Of a DNA stretch of 64,000 bases, positions 43,917-52,057 are shown piece by piece. How positions within the stretch are numbered: position 1 is the stretch's first letter; the number at the start of each line of letters is the position of its first letter. A model generated the notes under the pieces. That model was not told where the DNA came from. It saw only the letters and a list, made by a program, of their open reading frames with translations, and did no database searches. The position numbers were made by a program, and so were the translations under genes. The stretch comes from Lelliottia amnigena (GTDB lineage: Bacteria; Pseudomonadota; Gammaproteobacteria; Enterobacterales; Enterobacteriaceae): contig LR134135.1 in the NCBI GenBank assembly GCA_900635465.1, positions 1,612,001-1,676,000 of the forward strand. The letters are read 5' to 3'.

Positions 43917-44567
43917 TTGATTAGAAATTTGAGCCGTTACGCGCTCGTTACCGCTTTTGCACTCTTCCTGTCGGGCTGTATCACCCGCACAGAACAACAG
44001 CCCGCGCCGGTGGATGAGGCCAAACCGGGCACCGAGCAGCCCGCGCAACCGACACAGCCGGTGCCTACGGTGCCGTCCGTGCCAACTATTCCTGCGCAGC
44101 CAGGCCCAATCGAACATCCTGATCAAACCTCGCAGCCTGCGCCACGCGTACGTCACTATGACTGGAACGGCGCGATGCAACCGATGGTTGGCAAAATGTT
44201 GCAGGCGCAAGGGGTAACGGCAGGTAGCGTGTTGCTGGTGGACAGCGTGAATAACCGTACCAACGGAACGCTCAACGCCGGTGAAGCGACCGAAACCCTG
44301 CGCAATGCGCTGGCGAATAACGGCAAGTTTACGCTGGTGTCCGCACAGCAACTGGCCGTCGCGAAACAGCAACTGGGCCTTTCACCGCAGGACAGCCTGG
44401 GCTCGCGCAGCAAAGCAATGGGTATCGCGCGTAATGTAGGGGCACAATATGTCCTGTATTGCAACGCAACCGGCAACGTGAATACGCCAGCGCTGCAAAT
44501 GCAGCTGATGCTGGTTCAGACAGGTGAAATTATCTGGTCAGGTAAAGGTGCCGTTTCGCAACAATAA
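43917..44567 (+). CDS. lpoB: PBP1B activator lipoprotein LpoB
   Basis: Outer-membrane lipoprotein that stimulates the peptidoglycan synthase PBP1B. 216 residues (E. coli 213). TTG start as in E. coli, with AAGGGGTAAACC before it. Lipobox FLSGC, then a Pro-rich linker (about 25-75: QPAQPTQPVPTVPSVPTIP) that spans the periplasm, and the C-terminal globular domain (GAMQPMVGKMLQAQGVTAG). Overlaps thiK by 20 bases. Confidence 0.95.
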   Translation: MIRNLSRYALVTAFALFLSGCITRTEQQPAPVDEAKPGTEQPAQPTQPVPTVPSVPTIPAQPGPIEHPDQTSQPAPRVRHYDWNGAMQPMVGKMLQAQGVTAGSVLLVDSVNNRTNGTLNAGEATETLRNALANNGKFTLVSAQQLAVAKQQLGLSPQDSLGSRSKAMGIARNVGAQYVLYCNATGNVNTPALQMQLMLVQTGEIIWSGKGAVSQQ

Positions 44568-45372
44568 CGTCACGCGCGAAGACCTCATTTCGCGCTATTT
44601 CCCGTCGTATCGCCTTATCGCGCCGCAAACCTACGCCGGGTTTAGCGGCGCGAGCTGCATTATTGAGGAGGGCGAAAACCGTCTGGTTTTGCGTCAGCAT
44701 CATGATGTGATAGCCCCCGCGTTTCATTTTCGTCGTCAATATAATGCCCTGAAGCGGCTTCCCTCGGATGTCGTGCCTGATCCGCGCTTCTTCAAGCATG
44801 GCTGGATGGCTGTTGAGTTTCTTGCGGGTGAGATTAAATCAGCGCTTCCCGATGCGCCAACGCTCGCGGGCATGCTGTATCATCTGCATCGGCAATCTCT
44901 CCTCGGCTGGCGTATCACGGTTTTGCCGCTTCTGGACTATTACTGGCAGCAGGCGGCACCCGGCAGGCATACACCTTTCTGGCTGGTAACGCTGAAGAGG
45001 TTGCGTACGCGCGGCGAACCGCAGCCGCTACGGCTAGCCCCATTGCATATGGATGTTCACGCCGGAAATATCGTGCATACCCGAACGGGCGAAAGGCTGA
45101 TTGACTGGGAGTATGCCGGTGACGGAGATGTCGCACTGGAGCTGGCAGCGGTCTGGGCACCCACGGAAGATGCCCGGCTGGCGCTGATTCGCGCCTATGC
45201 ACAGACGGCGAATATGAGCGTCCATGCGCTGGCGCAACAGGTAAAACGCTGGCGGCCGTGGGTGCTGATGCTGATGGCGGGCTGGTACGAGCTTCGCTTT
45301 AGCCAGTCGGGCGACAAACAATTTATTGCGCTGGCAGACGATGCCTGGCGACAGTTACAAACTAAAGGATAA
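44548..45372 (+). CDS. thiK: Thiamine kinase ThiK
   Basis: Phosphorylates thiamine to thiamine phosphate, part of salvage. 274 residues from a GTG inside the lpoB 3' end ([19 protein letters not shown]), the E. coli length. Aminoglycoside-phosphotransferase-like kinase fold: [10 protein letters not shown] catalytic loop and [11 protein letters not shown] metal motif. The overlap with lpoB suggests coupled translation. More diverged from E. coli than its neighbours. Confidence 0.92.
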   Translation: MPFRNNNVTREDLISRYFPSYRLIAPQTYAGFSGASCIIEEGENRLVLRQHHDVIAPAFHFRRQYNALKRLPSDVVPDPRFFKHGWMAVEFLAGEIKSALPDAPTLAGMLYHLHRQSLLGWRITVLPLLDYYWQQAAPGRHTPFWLVTLKRLRTRGEPQPLRLAPLHMDVHAGNIVHTRTGERLIDWEYAGDGDVALELAAVWAPTEDARLALIRAYAQTANMSVHALAQQVKRWRPWVLMLMAGWYELRFSQSGDKQFIALADDAWRQLQTKG

Positions 45373-45383
45373 GAGAGGTTCGT

Positions 45384-46409
45384 GTGGGTCCAGTAATGTT
45401 GGATGTCGAAGGGTATGAACTGGATGCGGAAGAGCGCGAGATTCTGGCGCATCCGCTTGTTGGGGGCCTGATTCTGTTTACCCGCAACTATCACGATCCA
45501 GAGCAGTTGCGCGAGCTTGTCCGCCAAATCCGCGCGGCATCGCGCAATCACCTGGTGGTGGCAGTGGATCAGGAAGGTGGGCGCGTTCAGCGTTTTCGTG
45601 ACGGATTTACCCGTCTGCCTGCCGCACAATCATTCGCTGCGTTGATGGGAACAGAAGAGGGTGGCAATCTGGCGCAAGAGGCCGGCTGGCTGATGGCGAG
45701 CGAAATGATCGCCATGGATATCGACATCAGTTTTGCACCCGTGCTGGATGTGGGCCATATCAGCGCCGCAATTGGCGAGCGTTCATATCATGAAGATCCG
45801 CACATCGCCCTGGCGATGGCGACGCGGTTTATTGACGGAATGCATGATGCCGGGATGAAAACCACCGGTAAGCATTTCCCTGGACACGGGGCGGTCACGG
45901 CGGATTCGCACAAAGAGACACCGCGCGATCCGCGTCCGGAAGCGGAGATTCGCGCCAAGGATATGTCAGTGTTCCGCTCCCTGATTACCGACAATAAACT
46001 CGACGCCATCATGCCAGCGCATGTGATTTACAGTGATGTCGATCCGCGCCCGGCCAGCGGGTCCTCGCACTGGTTGCAAACGGTGTTGCGTAAAGAGCTC
46101 GGTTTTAACGGCGTGATTTTCTCTGATGATTTGTCGATGGAAGGGGCGGCGATTATGGGCAGCTACGCGGAGCGCGGACAAGCGTCGCTGGACGCAGGTT
46201 GCGATATGATCCTCGTCTGCAATAATCGTAAAGGTGCGGTGAGCGTGTTAGATAACCTGTCGCCGATCAATGCTGAACGTGTTACACAATTGTATCATAA
46301 AGATTCATTTAGCCGTCAGGAGCTGATGAGCAGCGCTCGCTGGAAAACGGTGAACGCGCAGCTCGAGGCACTCAATGAGCGCTGGCAGGCACACAAAGCG
46401 GGCCAATAA
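45384..46409 (+). CDS. nagZ: Beta-N-acetylglucosaminidase NagZ
   Basis: Cytosolic glycosidase of cell-wall recycling; its products feed AmpR-controlled beta-lactamase induction in species that have AmpC. 341 residues, GTG start ([16 protein letters not shown]). Family 3 signature [18 protein letters not shown] with the catalytic His, and nucleophile Asp in [11 protein letters not shown]. Confidence 0.96.
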   Translation: MGPVMLDVEGYELDAEEREILAHPLVGGLILFTRNYHDPEQLRELVRQIRAASRNHLVVAVDQEGGRVQRFRDGFTRLPAAQSFAALMGTEEGGNLAQEAGWLMASEMIAMDIDISFAPVLDVGHISAAIGERSYHEDPHIALAMATRFIDGMHDAGMKTTGKHFPGHGAVTADSHKETPRDPRPEAEIRAKDMSVFRSLITDNKLDAIMPAHVIYSDVDPRPASGSSHWLQTVLRKELGFNGVIFSDDLSMEGAAIMGSYAERGQASLDAGCDMILVCNNRKGAVSVLDNLSPINAERVTQLYHKDSFSRQELMSSARWKTVNAQLEALNERWQAHKAGQ

Positions 46410-46442
46410 CTATCCCGGAAGACGTAGTGTGGCGAGGAAACG

Positions 46443-46985
46443 ATGATCATTTATTTGCACGGTTTTGACTCGAACAGTCCTGGTAACCATGAGAAAGTGC
46501 TGCAGCTGCAGTTTATCGATCCGGACGTGCGGCTGATTAGCTACAGTACGCGCCATCCAAAGCATGACATGCAGCACCTGCTCAAAGAAGTGGACAAAAT
46601 GCTGCAGCTCAACGTCGACGAACGCCCGCTGATTTGTGGCGTCGGTCTCGGCGGCTATTGGGCGGAGCGTATCGGTTTTCTCTGCGATATTCGCCAGGTC
46701 GTCTTCAACCCGAATCTGTTCCCTGAAGAGAACATGGAAGGCAAAATCGACCGGCCTGAAGAGTATGTTGATATCGCCACAAAATGCGTCAGTAATTTCC
46801 GCGAGAAAAACCGCGATCGCTGCCTCGCGATCCTCTCCCGACAGGATGAGGCGCTGAACAGCCATCGCGCGGCGGAGTTTTTGCACCACTATTATGAGAT
46901 TGTGTGGGATGAAGAGCAGACCCACAAATTCAAGAATATCTCCCCGCATCTACAGCGCATCAAAGCCTTCAAGACTCTGGGTTAA
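46443..46985 (+). CDS. ycfP: YcfP, UPF0227 alpha/beta-hydrolase
   Basis: 180 residues; esterase-like fold of the YqiA/YcfP group. N-terminal [14 protein letters not shown] (oxyanion region), [14 protein letters not shown] where the usual serine nucleophile GxSxG is GVGLG, so it may lack classical esterase activity. Function unknown. Follows nagZ after 33 bases. Confidence 0.9.
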   Translation: MIIYLHGFDSNSPGNHEKVLQLQFIDPDVRLISYSTRHPKHDMQHLLKEVDKMLQLNVDERPLICGVGLGGYWAERIGFLCDIRQVVFNPNLFPEENMEGKIDRPEEYVDIATKCVSNFREKNRDRCLAILSRQDEALNSHRAAEFLHHYYEIVWDEEQTHKFKNISPHLQRIKAFKTLG

Positions 46986-47005
46986 CCCTCCCTGAAGTTT
47001 CTCTG

Positions 47006-47040
47006 GCCCGGCGGCGAAAGCTTGCCGGGCTTTGTCTTTG
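47006..47040 (+). terminator. Terminator of nagZ-ycfP
   Basis: GCCCGGC/GCCGGGC stem (47006-47030) followed by TTTGTCTTTG, 20 bases beyond the ycfP stop. Confidence 0.75.
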
Positions 47041-47071
47041 CTACAATTGTGCAAATTTAAAGCGGCAAAAC

Positions 47072-47085
47072 TTGATTCATATCAA
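47072..47085 (+). promoter_or_regulatory. FNR site upstream of ndh
   Basis: TTGATTCATATCAA is a perfect TTGAT-N4-ATCAA match. In E. coli FNR represses ndh without oxygen. The centre is about 142 bases before the start codon. Confidence 0.8.
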
Positions 47086-47220
47086 TTTTGGTATGACCAA
47101 TGCGCCTTGCGTGTTATTCTCAATACCAATGAATGGTTTCAGTGCTGTAACCTGTTGTTAATTAAGGGTTATTTTTATAACTTTTAATTAACAATTGGTT
47201 AATAATTTGAGGGGGTCACA

Positions 47221-48525
47221 TTGACTACGCCATTGAAAAAGATAGTGATTGTAGGCGGCGGCGCAGGTGGGCTGGAGCTGGCAACACAACTCGGTAAAAA
47301 ACTGGGTCGTGGTAAAAAAGCCAAAATTACGCTGGTCGATCGTAACCACAGCCATCTGTGGAAACCGCTGCTGCACGAAGTGGCAACCGGTTCACTGGAT
47401 GAAGGTGTGGATGCCCTGAGCTATCTGGCGCACGCGCGTAACCACGATTTCCAGTTCCAGCTGGGTTCGGTAATGGACATCAACCGTGAGAGCAAAACCA
47501 TCACACTCGCTGAGCTGCGAGATGAGAAAGGTGAGCTGCTGGTGCCTGAGCGCAAACTGCCGTATGACACGCTGGTGATGGCGCTGGGCAGTACCTCTAA
47601 CGACTTCAATACGCCGGGCGTGAAAGATCACTGCATCTTCCTGGATAACCCGCATCAGGCGCGTCGTTTCCATCAGGAAATGCTCAATCTGTTCCTGAAA
47701 TATTCCAATAATCTTGGCGCGAACGGCAAAGTGAATATCGCGATTGTCGGTGGCGGGGCGACGGGCGTTGAACTGTCTGCTGAGCTGCACAATGCGGTAA
47801 AACAGCTTCACAGCTACGGTTATAAAGGGTTGACCAACGATGCACTGAACGTGACGCTGGTCGAAGCTGGCGAACGTATTCTGCCTGCATTGCCACCGCG
47901 TATTTCAGGCGCTGCGCACAGCGAGCTGACCAAAATGGGCGTGCGTGTTCTGACGCAAACCATGGTCACCAGTGCCGATGCTGGCGGTCTGCACACCAAA
48001 GATGGCGAGTACATTCAAGCGGATCTGATGGTTTGGGCTGCGGGTATCAAAGCGCCTGATTTCATGAAAGAGATTGGCGGCCTCGAAACGAACCGCATCA
48101 ACCAGCTCGTCGTTGAACCGACGCTGCAAACCACGCGCGATCCGGATATCTATGCGATTGGCGACTGCGCATCTTGTGCGCGCCCGGAAGGTGGATTCGT
48201 ACCACCGCGTGCGCAGGCGGCTCATCAGATGGCAAGCCTGGCGCTGCATAACATCCTGGCGCAGACGAAGGGCAAAACCCTCAAGTCATACGTCTACAAA
48301 GACCACGGCTCGCTGGTTTCACTGTCGAACTTCTCAACCGTGGGCAGCCTGATGGGTAACCTGATGCGTGGCTCTATGATGGTTGAAGGGCGTATTGCGC
48401 GCTTCGTGTATATCTCGCTGTACCGCATGCATCAGGTCGCGCTGCACGGTTATTTCAAAACCGGTTTGATGATGCTGGTGGGCAGCATTAACCGCGTGAT
48501 TCGTCCACGTCTTAAACTGCACTAA
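47221..48525 (+). CDS. ndh: NADH dehydrogenase II
   Basis: Single-subunit, non-proton-pumping NADH:quinone oxidoreductase on the inner membrane; 434 residues as in E. coli. TTG start, as in E. coli ([18 protein letters not shown]). Two dinucleotide folds: [13 protein letters not shown] for FAD and [16 protein letters not shown] for [15 protein letters not shown] for FAD; C-terminal amphipathic helix region KLH end. FNR-regulated by the upstream site. Confidence 0.97.
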   Translation: MTTPLKKIVIVGGGAGGLELATQLGKKLGRGKKAKITLVDRNHSHLWKPLLHEVATGSLDEGVDALSYLAHARNHDFQFQLGSVMDINRESKTITLAELRDEKGELLVPERKLPYDTLVMALGSTSNDFNTPGVKDHCIFLDNPHQARRFHQEMLNLFLKYSNNLGANGKVNIAIVGGGATGVELSAELHNAVKQLHSYGYKGLTNDALNVTLVEAGERILPALPPRISGAAHSELTKMGVRVLTQTMVTSADAGGLHTKDGEYIQADLMVWAAGIKAPDFMKEIGGLETNRINQLVVEPTLQTTRDPDIYAIGDCASCARPEGGFVPPRAQAAHQMASLALHNILAQTKGKTLKSYVYKDHGSLVSLSNFSTVGSLMGNLMRGSMMVEGRIARFVYISLYRMHQVALHGYFKTGLMMLVGSINRVIRPRLKLH

Positions 48526-48531
48526 TCTCAG

Positions 48532-48562
48532 CCCCCTTCGGTCCCACCGGAGGGGGTTTTTA
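48532..48562 (+). terminator. Terminator of ndh
   Basis: CCCCCTTCGG/CCGGAGGGGG-type stem closing on TCCCA, followed by TTTTT. Confidence 0.85.
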
Positions 48563-48715
48563 GCCTCTCGTCCTGTCATCCCCTCTGAAAGTCCAGGAGT
48601 TCTCCGAAAGGTATTCATGGTCGCTCAACCCCTCTGTTTTTGATCCTTATTCTGATTGGCGAAGTCTGTCTTTGATTGCAAAATTGTTACTAACAGCAAC
48701 AAAGGAGGAAGTCCC

Positions 48716-49255
48716 GTGAATAAATCAATGTTGGCGGGTATAGGGATTGGCGTGGCTGCTGCGCTTGGCGTGGCGGCGGTTGCCAGTCTTAACGTGTTTG
48801 AGCGTGGCCCGCAATACGCACAAGTTGTTTCAGCAACACCCATTAAAGAATCCGTGAAAACGCCTCGTCAGGAGTGCCGCAACGTGGCCGTTACCCATCG
48901 TCGTCCGGTACAGGATGAAAATCGCATCGCAGGCTCTGTTCTGGGTGCGGTAGCGGGTGGTGTGATTGGTCATCAGTTTGGCGGTGGGCGCGGGAAAGAT
49001 GTTGCCACGGTCGTCGGTGCATTAGGCGGCGGTTATGCGGGTAATCAAGTCCAGGGCGCGATGCAGGACGGAGATACCTACACCACCACGCAGCAGCGTT
49101 GTAAAACTGTCTACGATAAGTCAGAAAAAATGCTGGGTTACGACGTGACCTATAAGATCGGCGATCAGCAGGGCAAAATCCGAATGGATAAAGATCCCGG
49201 CACCCAAATTCCACTGGATGGCAATGGCCAACTGGTTTTGAATAACAAGGTGTGA
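48716..49255 (+). CDS. ycfJ: YcfJ, glycine-zipper protein
   Basis: 179 residues as in E. coli YcfJ; predicted membrane/envelope protein of unknown function. GTG start after AAAGGAGGAAGTCCC. One N-terminal hydrophobic helix (residues 5-25), then a 2TM glycine-zipper pair (LGAVAGGVIGHQFGG and VVGALGGGYAGNQVQG), then a soluble C-terminus (KTVYDKSEKMLGYDVTYKI). Confidence 0.93.
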   Translation: MNKSMLAGIGIGVAAALGVAAVASLNVFERGPQYAQVVSATPIKESVKTPRQECRNVAVTHRRPVQDENRIAGSVLGAVAGGVIGHQFGGGRGKDVATVVGALGGGYAGNQVQGAMQDGDTYTTTQQRCKTVYDKSEKMLGYDVTYKIGDQQGKIRMDKDPGTQIPLDGNGQLVLNNKV

Positions 49256-49276
49256 AAAAAGCAGTTCTTTGAATTT

Positions 49277-49312
49277 GGCTCCTCACGCGCTCAGGCTGAG
49301 GAGCCTTTTTTT
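49277..49312 (+). terminator. Terminator of ycfJ
   Basis: GGCTCCTCA/TGAGGAGCC stem (49277-49305) followed by seven T. Confidence 0.85.
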
Positions 49313-49327
49313 GCTGTAAAACAGTTG

Positions 49328-49483
49328 TTAAAGGTCAAATTCATGATGCTGGCGCAGGAGCAGAAATCCTGTAATCAGCACTGAGATAAATGCAAACAGC
49401 ACTGAACCCCCACATAAAATCCACAGACCAAATAACAATGTAATTACTATTAGCACTTTGAATAATGGTAATAGCAAAATCAT
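49328..49483 (-). CDS. Small hydrophobic membrane protein, unnamed
   Basis: 51 codons, too short for standard ORF cut-offs. Starts MILLLPLFKVLIVITLLFGL and ends LLLRQHHEFDL. Two hydrophobic segments (about 1-24 and 26-43) with a GG turn suggest a two-helix inner-membrane miniprotein with a charged tail. GGAAGGAAAATAAAG precedes the ATG: a good ribosome-binding site at plausible spacing. I recognise no family. Located in the 479-base ycfJ-comR gap; the rest (49484-49734) holds nothing I can call. Confidence 0.55.
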   Translation of the reverse strand: MILLLPLFKVLIVITLLFGLWILCGGSVLFAFISVLITGFLLLRQHHEFDL

Positions 49484-49734
49484 CTTTATTTTCCTTCCGC
49501 ATGTGTACAGTCAGAAAGTGCCTTTGTCATCGACAGAAATAATGTACCGCCGCATCGGTCGGGAAAAGGTAAAGCTACGGTTATTAGCGTCTTCGTGACG
49601 TGAACGACTCTCCATGAATGGCGGCTAATCATTAGCAGCACAATAATCACCATTTAAGAGTAGCAAACGAGGCGCTTTTCGAGATAGATTTGACCTATTG
49701 TTCAACAGGCCAAATCTTATTTCTGACGATATAT

Positions 49735-50370
49735 TCAGCCTTTGAGCAGCTCAGGCCAGAGCCGCAGCGTGGTATGAGTGATTTTTTGCAGCTTTTCAAT
49801 TCCCGCACCTTCACGCGCGCTGATCGACATGCCCTGCAGGATGCAACTCAAGAACTGAGTTAATTCTACCGTATCGCAATCCGCTGGAATCTCGCCCCGC
49901 GTCTGACGCTGGCGTAAAAACGCACCCAGCGTCTCTTCCTGCATGGCGTGACGCGACTTCACTGTGTTGGCGATCGCTTTCGACGAGGCCGCGAGCGTGG
50001 CGGAAGTGTTGATCATGAAACAGCCCGCTGGCGTCTCCTTGCTGGTAAAGCATGCCGCCACCGTCGCGAAATAATCCTCTAAGGCTTGTTCAACCGTCTT
50101 CTCTTCGCAGAAAAGCTGTGCCTCATGCTTCGCCGCAAAACGGGTGATATAGCGATCCAGCACCGCACGGAACAGACCTTCTTTATTGGTAAATTCTGCG
50201 TACAGCGTAGGGGCTTTCGCGCCAGTGGCTTCGACCAGATCGGACAAAGACGTGGCTTCGTAGCCGTGCTGCCAGAAAAGTGTCATGGCCTTATCAAGCG
50301 CCGCATCCCTGTCGAACACCTTCGGTCGGCCACGGCTTTTTTTAGCGCAACTCGTGATGTCGGTTGTCAT
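49735..50370 (-). CDS. comR: TetR-family repressor ComR
   Basis: E. coli ComR (YcfQ) represses the divergent outer-membrane protein gene comC/bhsA and is relieved by copper. 211 residues: a Lys/Arg-rich KKSRGRPKVFDRD start, then the TetR HTH (ALDKAMTLFWQHGYEATSLSD, APTLYAEFTNKEGLFRAVL), and the C-terminal ligand domain with AGCFMINTSAT. ATG at 50370 preferred over 50406 by homology. Confidence 0.92.
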   Translation of the reverse strand: MTTDITSCAKKSRGRPKVFDRDAALDKAMTLFWQHGYEATSLSDLVEATGAKAPTLYAEFTNKEGLFRAVLDRYITRFAAKHEAQLFCEEKTVEQALEDYFATVAACFTSKETPAGCFMINTSATLAASSKAIANTVKSRHAMQEETLGAFLRQRQTRGEIPADCDTVELTQFLSCILQGMSISAREGAGIEKLQKITHTTLRLWPELLKG

Positions 50371-50454
50371 AGCCGTTGTACCTCGGTTGGTTTGTTGAAT
50401 GACCATTATAAAAATAATAGACAGTGCCGACCAGCATTGATTTTATAAAAATAA

Positions 50455-50478
50455 ATTAATCATATGAATATGATTAAT
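50455..50478. promoter_or_regulatory. Perfect palindrome between comR and bhsA, likely ComR operator
   Basis: ATTAATCATAT and ATATGATTAAT, 11-base arms around GA. The perfect symmetry and divergent TetR context make it the best ComR-operator candidate. Related ACCATTATAAAA and ATCATTATAAAA stretches near 50402 and 50502 flank it. Confidence 0.6.
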
Positions 50479-50525
50479 ATGAGGTTTTAAATTAATTTAA
50501 CGATCATTATAAAATAGTGTTGACG

Positions 50526-50541
50526 TGTGACGTAGATCACA
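50526..50541 (+). promoter_or_regulatory. CRP site upstream of bhsA
   Basis: TGTGACGTAGATCACA: both TGTGA and TCACA half-sites perfect with a 6-base spacer. Centred about 80 bases before the bhsA start. Confidence 0.7.
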
Positions 50542-50613
50542 TCTATCATTTACCTATCGATCGTTAAGTAATTAACTTACGACCTCCTAATCATCTGCTA
50601 AAGGCTACTCATC

Positions 50614-50871
50614 ATGAAAAACGTAAAAACGCTGATCGCTGCTGCTTTTCTAAGCTCACTCTCTTTCGCAAGCTTTGCGGCTGTTGAAGTGCAATCCACT
50701 CCTGCAGACCAGCAAAAAGTGGGCATTATTTCCGCTAACGCAGGGACTAACCTGGGTTCACTGGAAGATCAGCTGGCGCAAAAAGCTGACGAAATGGGCG
50801 CAAAATCTTTCCGCATCACGTCAGTGACTGGCCCGAACACGCTGCACGGCACCGCTGTTATTTATAAATAA
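50614..50871 (+). CDS. bhsA: BhsA, copper/biofilm stress outer-membrane protein
   Basis: 85-residue secreted protein of the YhcN/BhsA (DUF1471) family; E. coli BhsA (ComC, YcfR) lowers copper permeability and affects biofilm. Signal peptide MKNVKTLIAAAFLSSLSFASFA, then AAVEVQSTPADQQKVGIISA and GAKSFRITSVTGPNTLHGTA, the family core. Divergent from its presumed repressor gene comR. Confidence 0.95.
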   Translation: MKNVKTLIAAAFLSSLSFASFAAVEVQSTPADQQKVGIISANAGTNLGSLEDQLAQKADEMGAKSFRITSVTGPNTLHGTAVIYK

Positions 50872-50904
50872 GCCTGGCGAAACCCTCATATTTGCCACTG
50901 CAAT

Positions 50905-50939
50905 AAAAAAGGCCCTGCATCACTGCGGGGCCTTTTTTT
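50905..50939. terminator. Bidirectional terminator between bhsA and ldtC
   Basis: GGCCC...GGGCC stem flanked by AAAAAA and TTTTTTT; serves both converging genes. Confidence 0.8.
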
Positions 50940-50948
50940 GTTTACTCG

Positions 50949-51905
50949 TTAGAGGGGTTGTTGAGTGACTCCGGGATGCGGCGTCACATCCACCGGCATG
51001 CCTGAACGAATCTCCATCGCTCTTTCCATGACCGCGCTATCGGCACTGGCTTTAAACGTTTGCATAGCGGCGTTCAGGACAATCGGCAGCGTTTGCGGAT
51101 CGTCACCAATATTTTTTGACAGCGGCTGGTGGATTTCGACGAGACGTTTTCCGCCCGGCTCTTCCGACACTTTAATCGGCGTGTTTAAAATATTGACCTT
51201 CGTCCCCGGTGTAATCACCCGGAACAGGGTTTCGATATCGCCATCGCGCAGGCGAATACAGCCTGAGCTCACGCGCATCCCAATCCCAAAATCAGCATTC
51301 GTTCCGTGCAGCAAATAGACGCCGCCGAAGGCCGCCAGACGAATGGCATGATGGCCCATCGGGTTGTCGGGACCCGCCGGAACGACAGCAGGTAAATCAA
51401 TTCCCTGCGCTTTGTAACGCGCACGGATATTGGCGGTCGGCGTCCAGGTTGGGTTTGCACGTTTATCCGACACCGTCGTCACCATCGTTGGCGTTAAGGT
51501 ATCGCCGCCTAACTGACCAATGCCGATCGGATAAACCGTCACCTCTTTTTTCCCTGGCGGGTAATAATAGAGGCGCAATTCAGCCAGGTTGATCACCAGC
51601 CCTTCACGCGGCGCGTCAGGTAAAAGCGTTTGCAGCGGAATCGTGAGAACGCTGCCCGCGCGCGGAACGTAAGGATCGACGCCTGGGTTCGCCTGTAACA
51701 ACGCCAGAAAGCCGACGTTATATTTTTTCGCGATCGCTTCAAGCGATCCGCCGTCATTTTCCACGACGTGAAATTTATTTTCACCCACTAGTCGGCTACC
51801 GGCGGGCGGCAGAGGCCAGGTGTTAGCGCGAGCGGGAAGGGCAATCGCCACCGCCGCCGCCAGCGCGAAAAAGGTTATCCAGCGAGTCAAACGCAACGTC
51901 ATCAT
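50949..51905 (-). CDS. ldtC: L,D-transpeptidase LdtC
   Basis: Periplasmic enzyme that links Braun lipoprotein to peptidoglycan (YcfS). 318 residues. Signal peptide from the ATG (ITFFALAAAVAIALPARA), LysM domain near 45-92 (LEAIAKKYNVGFLALLQANP), then the YkuD domain with catalytic cysteine in RVSSGCIRLRDGD and partner histidine in LLHGTNADFGIG. A neighbouring ATG one codon later is also possible. Confidence 0.94.
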   Translation of the reverse strand: MMTLRLTRWITFFALAAAVAIALPARANTWPLPPAGSRLVGENKFHVVENDGGSLEAIAKKYNVGFLALLQANPGVDPYVPRAGSVLTIPLQTLLPDAPREGLVINLAELRLYYYPPGKKEVTVYPIGIGQLGGDTLTPTMVTTVSDKRANPTWTPTANIRARYKAQGIDLPAVVPAGPDNPMGHHAIRLAAFGGVYLLHGTNADFGIGMRVSSGCIRLRDGDIETLFRVITPGTKVNILNTPIKVSEEPGGKRLVEIHQPLSKNIGDDPQTLPIVLNAAMQTFKASADSAVMERAMEIRSGMPVDVTPHPGVTQQPL

Positions 51906-52021
51906 TATCACCAAAATCCATAGTAATAGTAAGGTTATTGATAGGTAAAAGTTAATTGATAATTATGGCGAAGGGATGTGTCGGGAAACGCAGGGGGATT
52001 GAAAGATTGTGTAAATATCAG

Positions 52022-52047
52022 ACCCCGATAACACGCGTTACCGGGGC
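52022..52047 (-). terminator. Hairpin after mfd
   Basis: CCCCG-TAAC and GTTA-CGGGG arms with one A/C mismatch, just downstream of mfd on the minus strand. No clear T tract. Confidence 0.4.
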
Positions 52048-52057
52048 CTTAAACGCA

